A stretch of DNA of 64,000 nucleotides from Lactococcus lactis (GTDB lineage Bacteria; Bacillota; Bacilli; Lactobacillales; Streptococcaceae). Under the pieces are notes generated by a model, which did no database searches, had not been told where the DNA came from, and saw only the letters and a program-made list of their open reading frames with translations. Position 1 is the first letter of the stretch. Each line of letters opens with the position of its first letter. Made by a program: the position numbers and the translations under genes. Where the stretch lies: positions 2,170,001 to 2,234,000 of the forward strand of contig NZ_CP118969.1 of assembly GCF_029023865.1 (NCBI RefSeq). Reading direction: 5' to 3'. Shown here one piece after another: positions 17,902 through 25,976 of this stretch.

Positions 17902-19185
17902 TTATTTAGGTAAAATTGTAAATTCTAATTTTTTCATCTCAGAAATAAATCGGTCAGCAAATTTTTCAATTTCTGACAGACTTAATTCTTTCAAAATTTC
18001 AGGGAAATCAAAGAAAGTTAAGTCACCATAAATTTCTGATGAAAATTGATTAGCAATATATTCAAGCGAATTTAATGAACTAAAATAATCTCCCAACATT
18101 TCTCTTTTGAGTAAGTCGAGATGCTCCTCACTAAAATCTCTATCTATTTTATAACTTTTTATGGCTTCTTGCAAAGTTTGACCTAAAATTTGCGGATTTT
18201 CTGTGTCAGCAGTCAACACTGCAAAATGAAATCTCTTGTCCAAATCGAAGGAGAAACCAAAGGAATCGTCGATTAGGCCTGAATTATAAAGCTCTTCATA
18301 GCGCTGACTGGTTCTACCAAAAAGCAAATCGAGAAAAAGTTGATTGGCTAATTTATATTTAAATAGGGTCTTTGAGTCACTTGAAAGTTGGTCTTCACCG
18401 CGCAGACCCAAAGCAAATTTTGGCATGGCGACTTCAAGTTCCAAACTCTCTCCCGAAATTGGTTCGCTCGCTTTAATTTCTTTTCTTTGAATTTCTGCTA
18501 AATCAGCAAAGTCTTTTCTAGCTTGATTACTTCTTACAAAGTCTGACATCATCTCAATATCAAAAGGACCTGTTAGGAACAAATTCATATTTTTAGGATG
18601 ATAAAAAACTTCATAATTTTTATACAAATCATCTGCCGTAATGGCATTAATTGTCGCCGGTGTCCCAGCAATATCAGCTGCTAAAGGAGAATCAGGGTAC
18701 ATTTTTTCCAAAAGCCCTGCAAAAAGACGCCAATCGCTGTCATCTTGATACATTTGGATTTCTTGTTGAATAATTCCTTGTTCCTTTTCAACATTTTCTT
18801 TTGTAAAATAAGGTTTTTGGACAAAATCAAGTAAAAGTTCTGTACATTCATAAGAATTTTCACGAGTAGAAAAAAGGTATGAAGTCCTTGAAAAACTTGT
18901 AAAAGCATTAGTTTGAGCCCCCAAAGCTCCAAACTTATACATGACATCACCCTCTTCTTTTTCAAAAAGTTTATGCTCTAAGAAATGGGCGATTCCTTCT
19001 GGAAAAGTCTGAAATTCACTTTCTCCCAATGGGACAAAACTTGTATCAAGTGAACCAAAATTTGTAGTGAACAAGCCGTAAGTTCGATTGTAATCTGCTT
19101 TTGGAAGATAATAAACTGTCAAGCCATTAGGCAAAATATCTGTAAATAATCTCTCACCTATTTTCTCATAAAACTTACTTTTCAA
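17902..19185 (-). CDS. ymfH: M16-family zinc peptidase (YmfH type)
   Basis: 427 residues. The inverted zinc motif HFLEH lies in IAHFLEHKLFEKEEGDVMYKFG, and the downstream glutamate region (YECTELLLDFV) is present, so the active site looks intact. In Gram-positive bacteria YmfH works as a pair with the YmfF-type protein encoded just upstream, with which it overlaps by 11 bp. The substrate is not known here. Confidence 0.88.
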   Translation of the reverse strand: MKSKFYEKIGERLFTDILPNGLTVYYLPKADYNRTYGLFTTNFGSLDTSFVPLGESEFQTFPEGIAHFLEHKLFEKEEGDVMYKFGALGAQTNAFTSFSRTSYLFSTRENSYECTELLLDFVQKPYFTKENVEKEQGIIQQEIQMYQDDSDWRLFAGLLEKMYPDSPLAADIAGTPATINAITADDLYKNYEVFYHPKNMNLFLTGPFDIEMMSDFVRSNQARKDFADLAEIQRKEIKASEPISGESLELEVAMPKFALGLRGEDQLSSDSKTLFKYKLANQLFLDLLFGRTSQRYEELYNSGLIDDSFGFSFDLDKRFHFAVLTADTENPQILGQTLQEAIKSYKIDRDFSEEHLDLLKREMLGDYFSSLNSLEYIANQFSSEIYGDLTFFDFPEILKELSLSEIEKFADRFISEMKKLEFTILPK

Positions 19186-20461
19186 GGCTGACCTCCATTT
19201 TTTCCTGATTCACAGTAAATCCTTTCATAAAGTATTCTGCCTGCAGATTTAATGATTTTGCAACGCTAATCAAATCGGCTTTTGAAACAGATTCGAGGGC
19301 ATTTAAAAATTCAGACATCGGTAAAAATTTATCTGGAATAAGTGCTTTTACATACTCTAACTCAATTGTGTTTGACGGCGAATCCTGCCCCACAAAATAA
19401 GCATTTCGTAACATTGTTTTGGTTTGCTCAACTTCTAATTCTGTAAAATCTCCTGATTTTATGGCTTCTAATTGTTCAAAGATTAAACTTTTGGCTTCTT
19501 CATAATTTTCAACGTCAATTCCAGCTGCAATTTTTAGAAAACCTGTGAAAGAATCAAAAGTTGAAGAAATTGAATAGGCTAAACTTGCTTTTTCCCGAAC
19601 ATTGGTAAAGAGTTTTGAATGAGCAAAACCTCCCAAAAGTCCATTCATCACTTGCAAAGCAAGGTAGTTTTTGTCTCCATAAGCAATTGGCATTTGATAA
19701 GCGAATTGCAAAATAGATTGAGCAACCTCTTTTTCATCTGTCACTACTGAGCTTTCTGTCAGTGATTGTTGATAAAAAATTTCTTTACTGACAGCTCTGT
19801 CAGTAAAATTGAAGTCTGAGAATCGTTCAATCATTCGTTTTTCATCTACATCACCTAAGACAAAGATATCAATGGCATTGTCTGTCAGCATTTTTTGATA
19901 ATATTCAAAAACGGCTTTTGGATTTTCTTTGGCAATCAATTCGCTCGTTCCAACACTTGGTAATGCTTGATTCTCATCTTCAAAGAATAAATTAGCCAAC
20001 TGACGGCTGGCATAATAAGAACGGTCATCATTCATTGAGGCCAAATAATGCAATAAATTTCTTTGCTCTCTTTTGAAAATTTCGGGATTGAATTGACCAT
20101 TAGCAGCATCGGGTTGAAAAATTGCAATTTTCAAGAAATCGACTGCTGCTCCCAAAGTATCAAAATCAACAAGTTTAGGATTTACGATACTCATATTAAG
20201 AGAAAGTAAATGTTGTTTCCCTTTTTTAGCCACTCCTGTCGTAAACGAAGCACCATACATTTCAGATAATTTGCGACTAAAATCTTTTCCAGTTTGATAA
20301 ACCGCATTAGTGCTTTCGAGCATATTAGAAATAAGGACACGTTTCCCAAGGGTGTCAGCTGACATTTCTTCACGAAAACGAACCATTAGTCTTACTGTTT
20401 TAAATTTGCTTTCTTTAATGAGATGAAGCATCACTCCATCTGCCATTTTAATTTCTGTCAA
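19175..20461 (-). CDS. ymfF: M16-like peptidase homologue lacking the zinc motif (YmfF type)
   Basis: 428 residues of the M16 fold. At the position of HxxEH the sequence reads NMLESTNAVYQTG, so zinc binding and catalysis are lost. It is most likely the inactive partner of the 17902-19185 peptidase, as in two-subunit M16 enzymes. The coding region carries a perfect TTTACTGACAG...CTGTCAGTAAA palindrome near 19785-19808. ATG 20461 opens the leftward operon. Confidence 0.85.
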   Translation of the reverse strand: MTEIKMADGVMLHLIKESKFKTVRLMVRFREEMSADTLGKRVLISNMLESTNAVYQTGKDFSRKLSEMYGASFTTGVAKKGKQHLLSLNMSIVNPKLVDFDTLGAAVDFLKIAIFQPDAANGQFNPEIFKREQRNLLHYLASMNDDRSYYASRQLANLFFEDENQALPSVGTSELIAKENPKAVFEYYQKMLTDNAIDIFVLGDVDEKRMIERFSDFNFTDRAVSKEIFYQQSLTESSVVTDEKEVAQSILQFAYQMPIAYGDKNYLALQVMNGLLGGFAHSKLFTNVREKASLAYSISSTFDSFTGFLKIAAGIDVENYEEAKSLIFEQLEAIKSGDFTELEVEQTKTMLRNAYFVGQDSPSNTIELEYVKALIPDKFLPMSEFLNALESVSKADLISVAKSLNLQAEYFMKGFTVNQEKMEVSLEK

Positions 20462-20643
20462 TTGACTATCACTTTCCTATTTTATCAAGCTTTTTCTAGT
20501 TATTAAGGCAACCTTTATTATACCAAAAACTGAAGCAATTTTGTGAGATTTCCTAACGAAAATGACGAATAATTTTTATCTTAAAGCTTCCTTATTTTAT
20601 TCAATAAATTTCTAAATTTCCAATGAACTAAATTTCAGATTTA

Positions 20644-20652
20644 TGTTAAAAT
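20644..20652 (+). promoter_or_regulatory. Extended -10 promoter of yaaA, leaderless
   Basis: TG-T-TAAAAT (20644-20652) with only six bases between the box and the ATG at 20659. No Shine-Dalgarno precedes the ATG. The -35 is poor (ATGAAC), as expected for an extended -10 promoter. Confidence 0.6.
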
Positions 20653-20658
20653 AAGACT

Positions 20659-21021
20659 ATGAAAAAATACATTTTATTTGAAGAATATATCACACTCGGA
20701 CAAGTTTTGAAAGAACTTGGATTAATTTCAACAGGAGGTCAAGCAAAAATTTTCCTTGCTGAAAACGAAGGAAATATTTTCTATAATGGCGAAGCTGAAA
20801 ATCGTCGTGGCAAAAAACTCCGTGACGGAGATTTATTAGAATTTCCAACTTTTGATTTAAAAGTTACTTTTGAGCAAGCTGACGCCGATGCGATTAAAGA
20901 ACATGAAGCAGAAAAAGCTGAAGAAGCGCGTGTTAAAGCTATTGTGAAAAAAATGAACGCGGAAAACAAGACGACAAAACCAGCTAAAAAAGCTCCGCCA
21001 CGCTTTCCTGGTAGAAAATAA
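20659..21021 (+). CDS. yaaA: S4-domain RNA-binding protein upstream of recF
   Basis: 120 residues. The S4 fold spans about residues 12-65 (TLGQVLKELGLISTGGQAKIFL, then NGEAENRRGKKLRDGD), followed by a Lys/Ala-rich tail. The family lies between dnaN and recF in many Firmicutes and binds RNA or ribosomal particles. Its stop overlaps the recF start (TAATG), so translation is coupled. Here the dnaN neighbour is replaced by the divergent peptidase genes. Confidence 0.9.
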   Translation: MKKYILFEEYITLGQVLKELGLISTGGQAKIFLAENEGNIFYNGEAENRRGKKLRDGDLLEFPTFDLKVTFEQADADAIKEHEAEKAEEARVKAIVKKMNAENKTTKPAKKAPPRFPGRK

Positions 21022-22097
21022 TGAAACTCAAAGCAATTGAACTCAAAAATTTTCGTAATTATGAGGAATTAAAACTTGATTTTCATCCTAATCTCAATAT
21101 TTTTTTAGGACAAAATGCTCAAGGGAAAACAAATATTCTTGAGGCGATTCATTTTTTAGCACTCACTCGTAGTCACAGAACCAGTCACGATAAAGAGCTC
21201 ATTTCTTGGTCGCAACAAGAAATGAAGGTCTCAGGAGTCGTTGAAAAAGCTCATGCAACTATTCCACTTGAAGTTCAATTAAGTCCCAAAGGGAGAATTG
21301 CTAAAGCCAATCATCTCAAAGAAAATCGCTTAGCCGACTACATTGGTCAACTAAAAATCTTGATGTTTGCACCTGAAAATTTGGAATTGGTCAAAGGTTC
21401 TCCTGCTACCCGCAGAAAATTTATGGATATTGAACTGGGACAAATCCATGCGGTTTACCTTTATGATTCCATGCGATATAATCGTGCGTTAAAAGAACGG
21501 AATGCTTATTTAAAATTTGATAAAGACAAAATTGATAAAAATTTTTTAAGTGTTCTTGACGGACAATTAGCTGAACATGGTAATAAAATCATGCTTGAGC
21601 GGCAAAATTTTGTTGATAAACTTGAAGTTCATGCAAAAAAAATCCATGAGCAACTTACTCATGGTAAAGAAAATTTAAAAATCATTTATAATCAAAATGT
21701 GAAAACTGACTTTTCAAAAGAATTATTGAGCAGACAAGACCATGATATTTTTAGGCATCAAACATCGGTTGGCCCTCATCGTGACGATTTACAATTTTTT
21801 ATCAATGAGATTAATGTTGCTGATTTTGGTAGTCAAGGACAACAACGAACCGTTGCTCTCTCAATTAAATTAGCAGAAATTGATTTAATTTTTGAAGAGA
21901 CTGGTGAGTATCCGATTTTACTTTTAGATGATGTCATGAGTGAATTAGACAATCATCGTCAACTTGATTTGATTGAAACAAGTTTGGGTAAAACACAAAC
22001 TTTTATAACTACAACTACTCTTGATCATCTTAAAAATTTACCTGAAAATCTGAGTATTTTCCATGTTAATGCTGGAACCATTGAACAAGAGCAATAA
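21021..22097 (+). CDS. recF: DNA repair and replication protein RecF
   Basis: 358 residues. An SMC-like ATPase that helps load RecA on gapped DNA. Walker A GQNAQGKTNILEAI is at about residues 30-43, followed by LTRSHRT. The signature and Walker B region appear as GSQGQQRTVALSIKLAE and LLLDDVMSELD. ATG 21021 overlaps the yaaA stop. Confidence 0.96.
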   Translation: MKLKAIELKNFRNYEELKLDFHPNLNIFLGQNAQGKTNILEAIHFLALTRSHRTSHDKELISWSQQEMKVSGVVEKAHATIPLEVQLSPKGRIAKANHLKENRLADYIGQLKILMFAPENLELVKGSPATRRKFMDIELGQIHAVYLYDSMRYNRALKERNAYLKFDKDKIDKNFLSVLDGQLAEHGNKIMLERQNFVDKLEVHAKKIHEQLTHGKENLKIIYNQNVKTDFSKELLSRQDHDIFRHQTSVGPHRDDLQFFINEINVADFGSQGQQRTVALSIKLAEIDLIFEETGEYPILLLDDVMSELDNHRQLDLIETSLGKTQTFITTTTLDHLKNLPENLSIFHVNAGTIEQEQ

Positions 22098-22184
22098 AAA
22101 GTTACTGATGAAACTACTAGCATATCTGTAAACTGCTAAAGCAGTAACAGCTATCCTATGACAAAAATTCATCAGTAACTTTTT
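22096..22184. terminator. Long stem-loop closing recF
   Basis: 17-bp perfect arms (AAAAAGTTACTGATGAA at 22096-22112 and its complement at 22168-22184) enclose about 55 bases, with an inner hairpin CTGCTAAAGCAG. The right arm runs into TTTTTT, fitting termination of recF; the A-rich left arm gives T on the other strand for the convergent gene. The stem is longer than a normal terminator needs. Confidence 0.7.
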
Positions 22185-22552
22185 TACTTTCTGTCAGTAA
22201 AAATTTCCTTAGCAACAAAGATAGCATTTAAAACTCTTGGAAAATTGACATAAGGAGCACAGTGAATAAAAGTTTCAATAATTTCTTCTTGCGTTAGTCC
22301 AACATTTAACGAAGCTTGAATATGCACGCGCAATTGATTTTCACAGCCTCCTTGAGTCAACAAACTGGTGATAGTAATCATTTCACGGTCTTTAAAATTG
22401 AGAACTCCTCGCTCATAAATCGTTCCAAAAGCGAATTCTAGCATCATATCATTCAAGTCTGGTGCAAGATCTTTGAGTGAATCAAAAACAACTTCAGCAG
22501 CTGCTCCATCAATTTTCGCTAAATTTTTTAAACCAATTTCTTTTTTATTCAT
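22184..22552 (-). CDS. Carboxymuconolactone decarboxylase-family protein
   Basis: 122 residues with the AhpD-like core (REMITITSLLTQGGCENQLRVHI, then GLTQEEIIETFIHCAPYVNFPR). Members include real decarboxylases and AhpD-like thiol proteins; here only a single cysteine lies in the GGCENQ segment, so the CxxC of AhpD is missing. Divergent from a MerR gene and driven by a MerR-type 19-bp-spacer promoter. A role in aldehyde or electrophile stress is suggested by analogy with AdhR-type regulons, not shown. Confidence 0.85.
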   Translation of the reverse strand: MNKKEIGLKNLAKIDGAAAEVVFDSLKDLAPDLNDMMLEFAFGTIYERGVLNFKDREMITITSLLTQGGCENQLRVHIQASLNVGLTQEEIIETFIHCAPYVNFPRVLNAIFVAKEIFTDRK

Positions 22553-22581
22553 TTTATTTACCAGCTTTCTATGATAAAATC

Positions 22582-22612
22582 ATTATAAACCCTCAAGTTA
22601 ACTTGAGGGCAA
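22582..22612 (-). promoter_or_regulatory. MerR-type promoter with operator palindrome
   Basis: On the minus strand TTGCCC (22607-22612), a 19-bp spacer and TATAAT (22582-22587). A perfect 20-bp palindrome, CCCTCAAGTTAACTTGAGGG (22590-22609), fills the spacer. The overlong spacer with a central dyad is the hallmark of promoters activated by MerR proteins through DNA untwisting. It drives the 22184-22552 gene and is next to the merR gene. Confidence 0.85.
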
Positions 22613-22629
22613 GCAAAAAAGAGAAAAAA

Positions 22630-23007
22630 ATGACTAAAACTTATAAAATTTCAGAAATAGCTTTACTGACAGAACTTCCAATCGCTACTCTTCGTTATTA
22701 TGAAGAACTTGATTTGTTAAAACCTGCTCGAAACTCTAGTAATTATCGAGAGTTTACAGAAACTGACCTTGAATGGATTTACTTTATCAAAAGAGCTAAA
22801 GCAACAGGAATGCCTCTTGCAAAAATCCAAGATTATTCTCGCTTAAGAGAACAAGGCGATTCAACAATTATTCAACGTATTTCACTTTTAGTTGAACAAG
22901 AGCGAATTTTACGCCAACAAATTACTGATTTAGAAGGTCACTTAGATTTTATTTTACAAAAAAAACATCATTACTATGAAACTCTTCAAAAAAACTCGGA
23001 ATCTTAA
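22630..23007 (+). CDS. MerR-family transcriptional regulator
   Basis: 125 residues from ATG 22630. The winged helix YKISEIALLTELPIATLRYYEELDLLKPAR is at residues 4-33, followed by a dimerisation coiled coil (ISLLVEQERILRQQITDLEGHLDFIL). It has no cysteines for metal binding. Size and divergent layout fit the NmlR/AdhR group that responds to aldehydes and electrophiles. A longer in-frame reading upstream crosses the operator and is rejected. Confidence 0.9.
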   Translation: MTKTYKISEIALLTELPIATLRYYEELDLLKPARNSSNYREFTETDLEWIYFIKRAKATGMPLAKIQDYSRLREQGDSTIIQRISLLVEQERILRQQITDLEGHLDFILQKKHHYYETLQKNSES

Positions 23008-23020
23008 TTCCGAGTTTTTT
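22991..23020. terminator. Terminator between merR and the DUF915 gene
   Basis: AACTCGGAAT-CTTA-ATTCCGAGTT followed by TTTTT on the plus strand and A-rich on the other side, shared by convergent genes. Confidence 0.85.
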
Positions 23021-23945
23021 ATGGTGTTCCATATAAAAATTTTTTAACATATTTTACTACAGTTGGATTTTTTGGTGCTTGTGAATGGCTCGTTTTAGTT
23101 GGATATAAAATAGTTGTTATTTCATTTCCATTCTTCTTGAAAAGATGATAAATTGAAAAGCTATCTGCCCAAGGAATTGCACTATCCGTTTGTTTTTCTG
23201 AATTGAAATTCCCTTCCAACAATAACATTTGAGTTTTCGACGATACTTTTTGATAGTTATCAGCGATATATTGATACATTTCTGTTTTAACTATAGGGCC
23301 CTCTTTTAAAACGTTAGATAGACTTTCCCCTAACTGAAGATTCGTTTCATTATTATATTCTCCATCTAAAGATACATATTTATTGACTGGGGGAAAGTTT
23401 GGATTATTCCCTGTATCCATCATATAATAAACTGCACCAGTAGCTCCCGATGAGTAACCAACTAAATTAATCCATGGCACTTGATAATTCTCTGTCAGGT
23501 ATACAATTATTTTTTGTAATCCCTTTGAGAAAAGTTCACCTGAGTTAGTTCCTTTAACTGTTGCAAATTCAATAATAGGATACTTATTATCTTGTGATAT
23601 TTGCCCCTCAACTTTTAACTCGTAATTTTTAGTAATATTCGATGTCATCACTAGTGATTTCTGAGAGGATATATTCTTAATAGGTAGGAGACGCTCAACT
23701 AACCAATCAATTGATGTCACATTACCACCAGATCCCCCAATATATATTGTCGGATATATAACTTGTTTATTTGACTGCGAGAATGTCTTATTATTAATTG
23801 TATCATTATCTTTTGTATGAGAGGTTGTCCCCTTAGGCCCAAAAAGAAAAAGAGCTCCCGCTAAAATAATCACTAAACCAAAAAAAGCTAGTGATACTCT
23901 TTTAAATTTATTTTTATTTCTTCTTAACTGTCTTTTTTTCATCAC
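23019..23945 (-). CDS. Secreted or membrane-anchored alpha/beta hydrolase (DUF915)
   Basis: 308 residues. A basic N-terminus is followed by one hydrophobic helix (residues ~19-37, LAFFGLVIILAGALFLFG). The hydrolase domain has TIYIGGSGGN (oxyanion region) and the nucleophile elbow GYSSGA with its serine. Late histidine candidates occur in TKTSHSQAPKNP. This is the DUF915 group of cell-surface hydrolases common in lactic acid bacteria; substrate unknown. It lies just beyond the native end of galE, before the mobile element. Confidence 0.85.
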   Translation of the reverse strand: MMKKRQLRRNKNKFKRVSLAFFGLVIILAGALFLFGPKGTTSHTKDNDTINNKTFSQSNKQVIYPTIYIGGSGGNVTSIDWLVERLLPIKNISSQKSLVMTSNITKNYELKVEGQISQDNKYPIIEFATVKGTNSGELFSKGLQKIIVYLTENYQVPWINLVGYSSGATGAVYYMMDTGNNPNFPPVNKYVSLDGEYNNETNLQLGESLSNVLKEGPIVKTEMYQYIADNYQKVSSKTQMLLLEGNFNSEKQTDSAIPWADSFSIYHLFKKNGNEITTILYPTKTSHSQAPKNPTVVKYVKKFLYGTP

Positions 23946-24013
23946 TTCATTATATCAATTTTTTTATTAATAATTATCACAATTACCATTACATTTTCAT
24001 GACGATTACATAC

Positions 24014-24045
24014 AAAAAAAGCTCAAAAATTTGAGCTTTTTTTTT
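24014..24045 (-). terminator. Displaced native terminator of galE
   Basis: AAAAGCTCAA-AAA-TTTGAGCTTTT with a T tract on both strands. It directly follows the orphan galE 3' end at 24064-24102, so before integration it would have ended the gal operon. Confidence 0.75.
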
Positions 24046-24063
24046 CGAATTTTAGATAATTAA

Positions 24064-24102
24064 CTAGTAACCTTTTGGATGACTTTGGTGCCATTTCCAA
24101 GC
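24064..24102 (-). pseudogene. Orphan 3' end of galE, left by element insertion
   Basis: Read on the minus strand it encodes AWKWHQSHPKGY and a TAG stop. The intact galE at 31985 ends [12 protein letters not shown]. Similarity stops abruptly at the GCTTGG that begins the fragment, which is also the edge of the 14-bp core repeated in galE. This is the host's original galE tail, displaced when the element entered. Confidence 0.85.
24089..24102. other. Left attachment core (att) of the galE-inserted element
   Basis: TGCCATTTCCAAGC, identical to 32010-32023 inside galE. The two copies bound the 7.9-kb element. Confidence 0.8.
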
Positions 24103-24350
24103 AAAAAATTAATATTTAGTTGAATTTTTTATATCGACTTTATTAGTATATTCAATTTATTTCAAATTACGATTCTATACAAAAATCTTCTTTTATTTTG
24201 AAGTGGGAAAAATATGGGTAATTATAAGTTTGGATGTTTGAATTTATTTATTGTAAAAAAATTTTTCTTACTGTTATATTTACTAGCGTTGTACACTTTG
24301 TTATTTATAATGTCCATGTTATAATTACATTGTATAAGGAGGAATTTGAA
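24103..24350. other. Left end of the element, non-coding
   Basis: About 250 bp, very AT-rich. It holds AAGTGGGAAAAATATGGG at 24201-24218, a near copy of AAGTGGGAAAATATATGGG at 31907-31925 near the other end and in the same direction. Both lie about 85-100 bp from their cores, so they may be integrase arm sites. Near 24300-24330 a TATAAT and a TGTCCATG half-site precede the next gene. Confidence 0.6.
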
Positions 24351-24848
24351 ATGAACTATTTTCAAGCTAGAATTTCCGCAGAAACTGCACTTTACTTTAG
24401 AGAATTAAAGACAATTTATGAAAAAGAGGATAATATATCTTATACTCAGGCACAAGTTATAGTAAAAGCTTTAGATGATATTTCATCTATTCAAGATTGG
24501 GATAAAGTAATCTTAGCTAATTATAATCTTCCCAAAATAAAATTGGATGAAAAAGATTTAAGAATAAGAATCCAAATAAACCCTGATATCGAAGAGATGA
24601 TTAAAAATTATAAATCATTTTTTCCACAGTTTGTGGGTACTAGAAGCGTTACTTTAGGAGTAACATTAAAATATATCTTAAAAGGTGCTATTTTTAATTT
24701 TAAAAATCCTAACTTAGATGAAAATATCAGCATTGATACATTATTTGAAAAATATGAACTTAGAATTCAAAAGTTAGTAGCTGAGGTCAATTTAGATGAC
24801 CTTCATAACGTATTGCTTCAATTTAAAAGAGAAATAAAAAAATGCTAA
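24351..24848 (+). CDS. Element-encoded protein with ribbon-helix-helix-like features
   Basis: 165 residues from ATG 24351, which follows AAGGAGGAATTTGAA. Two segments begin with a short beta-like stretch and a helix (FQARISAETALYFRELK and IRIQINPDIEEMIKNYKSFF), recalling ribbon-helix-helix repressors, but the match is loose. Its promoter region carries TGTCC half-sites like the operators before the next gene, so it may be the element's regulator. Function is inference. Confidence 0.55.
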   Translation: MNYFQARISAETALYFRELKTIYEKEDNISYTQAQVIVKALDDISSIQDWDKVILANYNLPKIKLDEKDLRIRIQINPDIEEMIKNYKSFFPQFVGTRSVTLGVTLKYILKGAIFNFKNPNLDENISIDTLFEKYELRIQKLVAEVNLDDLHNVLLQFKREIKKC

Positions 24849-24852
24849 TTTA

Positions 24853-24876
24853 AAGCCCAATTTTAGGGCTTTTTTT
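24853..24876 (+). terminator. Terminator
   Basis: AAAGCCC-AATTTTA-GGGCTTTTTTTT immediately after the 24351-24848 gene. Confidence 0.85.
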
Positions 24877-24894
24877 TATAACATTATTTTTTAA

Positions 24895-24975
24895 ACGTCC
24901 AATGGACATTTAGAGTTGACTTTAAGAGTTTTTATTGCTATTATATATTTATAAATCAATTATGTCCGCGGACAT
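24895..24975 (+). promoter_or_regulatory. Promoter flanked by two GTCC...GGAC dyads
   Basis: TTGACT (24916-24921), a 17-bp spacer and TATTAT (24939-24944). Upstream lies ACGTCCAATGGACAT (24895-24909) and downstream the perfect palindrome ATGTCCGCGGACAT (24962-24975). The two dyads share GTCC/GGAC arms and bracket the promoter, a layout for a repressor that loops or blocks both sides. It controls the leftmost operon of the element (24999 to about 28177). Confidence 0.75.
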
Positions 24976-24998
24976 AAACAATAAAGGAGGACATCATT

Positions 24999-25301
24999 AT
25001 GTCTATCACACTCAAAGCACAAACAGTTCTTTCAGAACTTTCAACTCCCCAAGAACGAGCTAAAGCTTCTGAAAAAGCCATTACTCATGGGCTTGCTTCT
25101 GGAACTTGTTCAGATTCTGAATCTTTGGCGGAAAATATTTCTGGAAATGTTACTGTTCAAGATTTATACGCACAACAACTGATTGGGTTCTATGACCATG
25201 CAAGTACTCATTATCATGTAAATACTAATAACTCAATGATTGATGATTTTAAAAATGGAAAAAAAATTCATTGGGAAAATTATTCTATTTTTAGAAAGTA
25301 A
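24999..25301 (+). CDS. Element-encoded small soluble protein, unknown
   Basis: 100 residues, no membrane segment. Features seen: a helical N-terminal third (LSTPQERAKASEKAITHGLA) and a Thr/His/Asn-rich part (HASTHYHVNTNNSMI). ATG follows AAAGGAGGACATCATT. First gene of the operon running to the TcpA-like gene. Not recognised. Confidence 0.7.
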   Translation: MSITLKAQTVLSELSTPQERAKASEKAITHGLASGTCSDSESLAENISGNVTVQDLYAQQLIGFYDHASTHYHVNTNNSMIDDFKNGKKIHWENYSIFRK

Positions 25302-25311
25302 AAGGTAAAAA

Positions 25312-25563
25312 ATGAAAATTAATGTTTTTAAAATTTATACTCTATTTTCTTTAATCCTCGTAACACTTATTAGTGGAGTGAGAATAGAACCTAAATTTCT
25401 CTTAACTTCAAACCCTCAGCAACGTATAAAATTTTTTATTGACGGTTTTGATTTTAAAAATTGCTTGATAGCATTCATCATTTGTACAGTAATATACTTG
25501 ATTTTAGAAATTAACAATTATTTGTTAGAAAAAAAGGAGAAGGAAAATGAACTTTTACCGTAA
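25312..25563 (+). CDS. Small two-helix membrane protein 1
   Basis: 83 residues: hydrophobic segments at ~8-22 (YTLFSLILVTLISGV) and ~45-66 (KNCLIAFIICTVIYLILEI), with a basic C-terminal tail. Overlaps the next gene by 17 bp. It is first of three overlapping small genes of the same topology ahead of the TcpA-like gene. Confidence 0.7.
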   Translation: MKINVFKIYTLFSLILVTLISGVRIEPKFLLTSNPQQRIKFFIDGFDFKNCLIAFIICTVIYLILEINNYLLEKKEKENELLP

Positions 25564-25762
25564 TTGCACTTGGGTTTTACTGTTAATCATTAGCATTGCT
25601 ACTGGATTTAGTGGCAACGTAAAATTTATTATTGGTGGATATAACGCTTTTCTTACTATTAAGGCTTTCTTGCTATTAGCTTTGATTTTAACTTTAGCCA
25701 ATTTACCTCAACTCATTATTTTAATTAAAGATAGAAAGGTCTTAAGCATTGATGATAAATAA
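25547..25762 (+). CDS. Small two-helix membrane protein 2
   Basis: 71 residues with helices at ~5-20 (TWVLLLIISIATGFSG) and ~35-60 (IKAFLLLALILTLANLPQLIILI) and a short charged tail. ATG 25547 follows AAGGAGAAGGAA inside the end of the previous gene; overlaps the next by a few codons. Unknown. Confidence 0.7.
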   Translation: MNFYRNCTWVLLLIISIATGFSGNVKFIIGGYNAFLTIKAFLLLALILTLANLPQLIILIKDRKVLSIDDK

Positions 25763-25976
25763 ATATAACCTCTATTTATTGCTCTGTCTCTCAGGATTTC
25801 TTGCATACCTCTCTATGTACCTTAATAGTAAGGGAAGCATATTTTTCTATCCAGTTGTAGCATTGCTAATCCTGAGTGTTTGTTTATTAATAATATTATA
25901 CTTATCTCTAAAAATAAAGAATTTTAGAGATACAGTAAGATATATTTTATTTAAGATAAGGGGAGGAGATGAATAA
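25752..25976 (+). CDS. Small two-helix membrane protein 3
   Basis: 74 residues from ATG 25752 (an in-frame TTG lies one codon earlier). Helices at ~6-25 and ~33-55, then a basic tail (LKIKNFRDTVRYILFKIRGGDE). Overlaps the TcpA-like gene by 8 bp, implying coupled translation. Confidence 0.7.
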   Translation: MINKYNLYLLLCLSGFLAYLSMYLNSKGSIFFYPVVALLILSVCLLIILYLSLKIKNFRDTVRYILFKIRGGDE

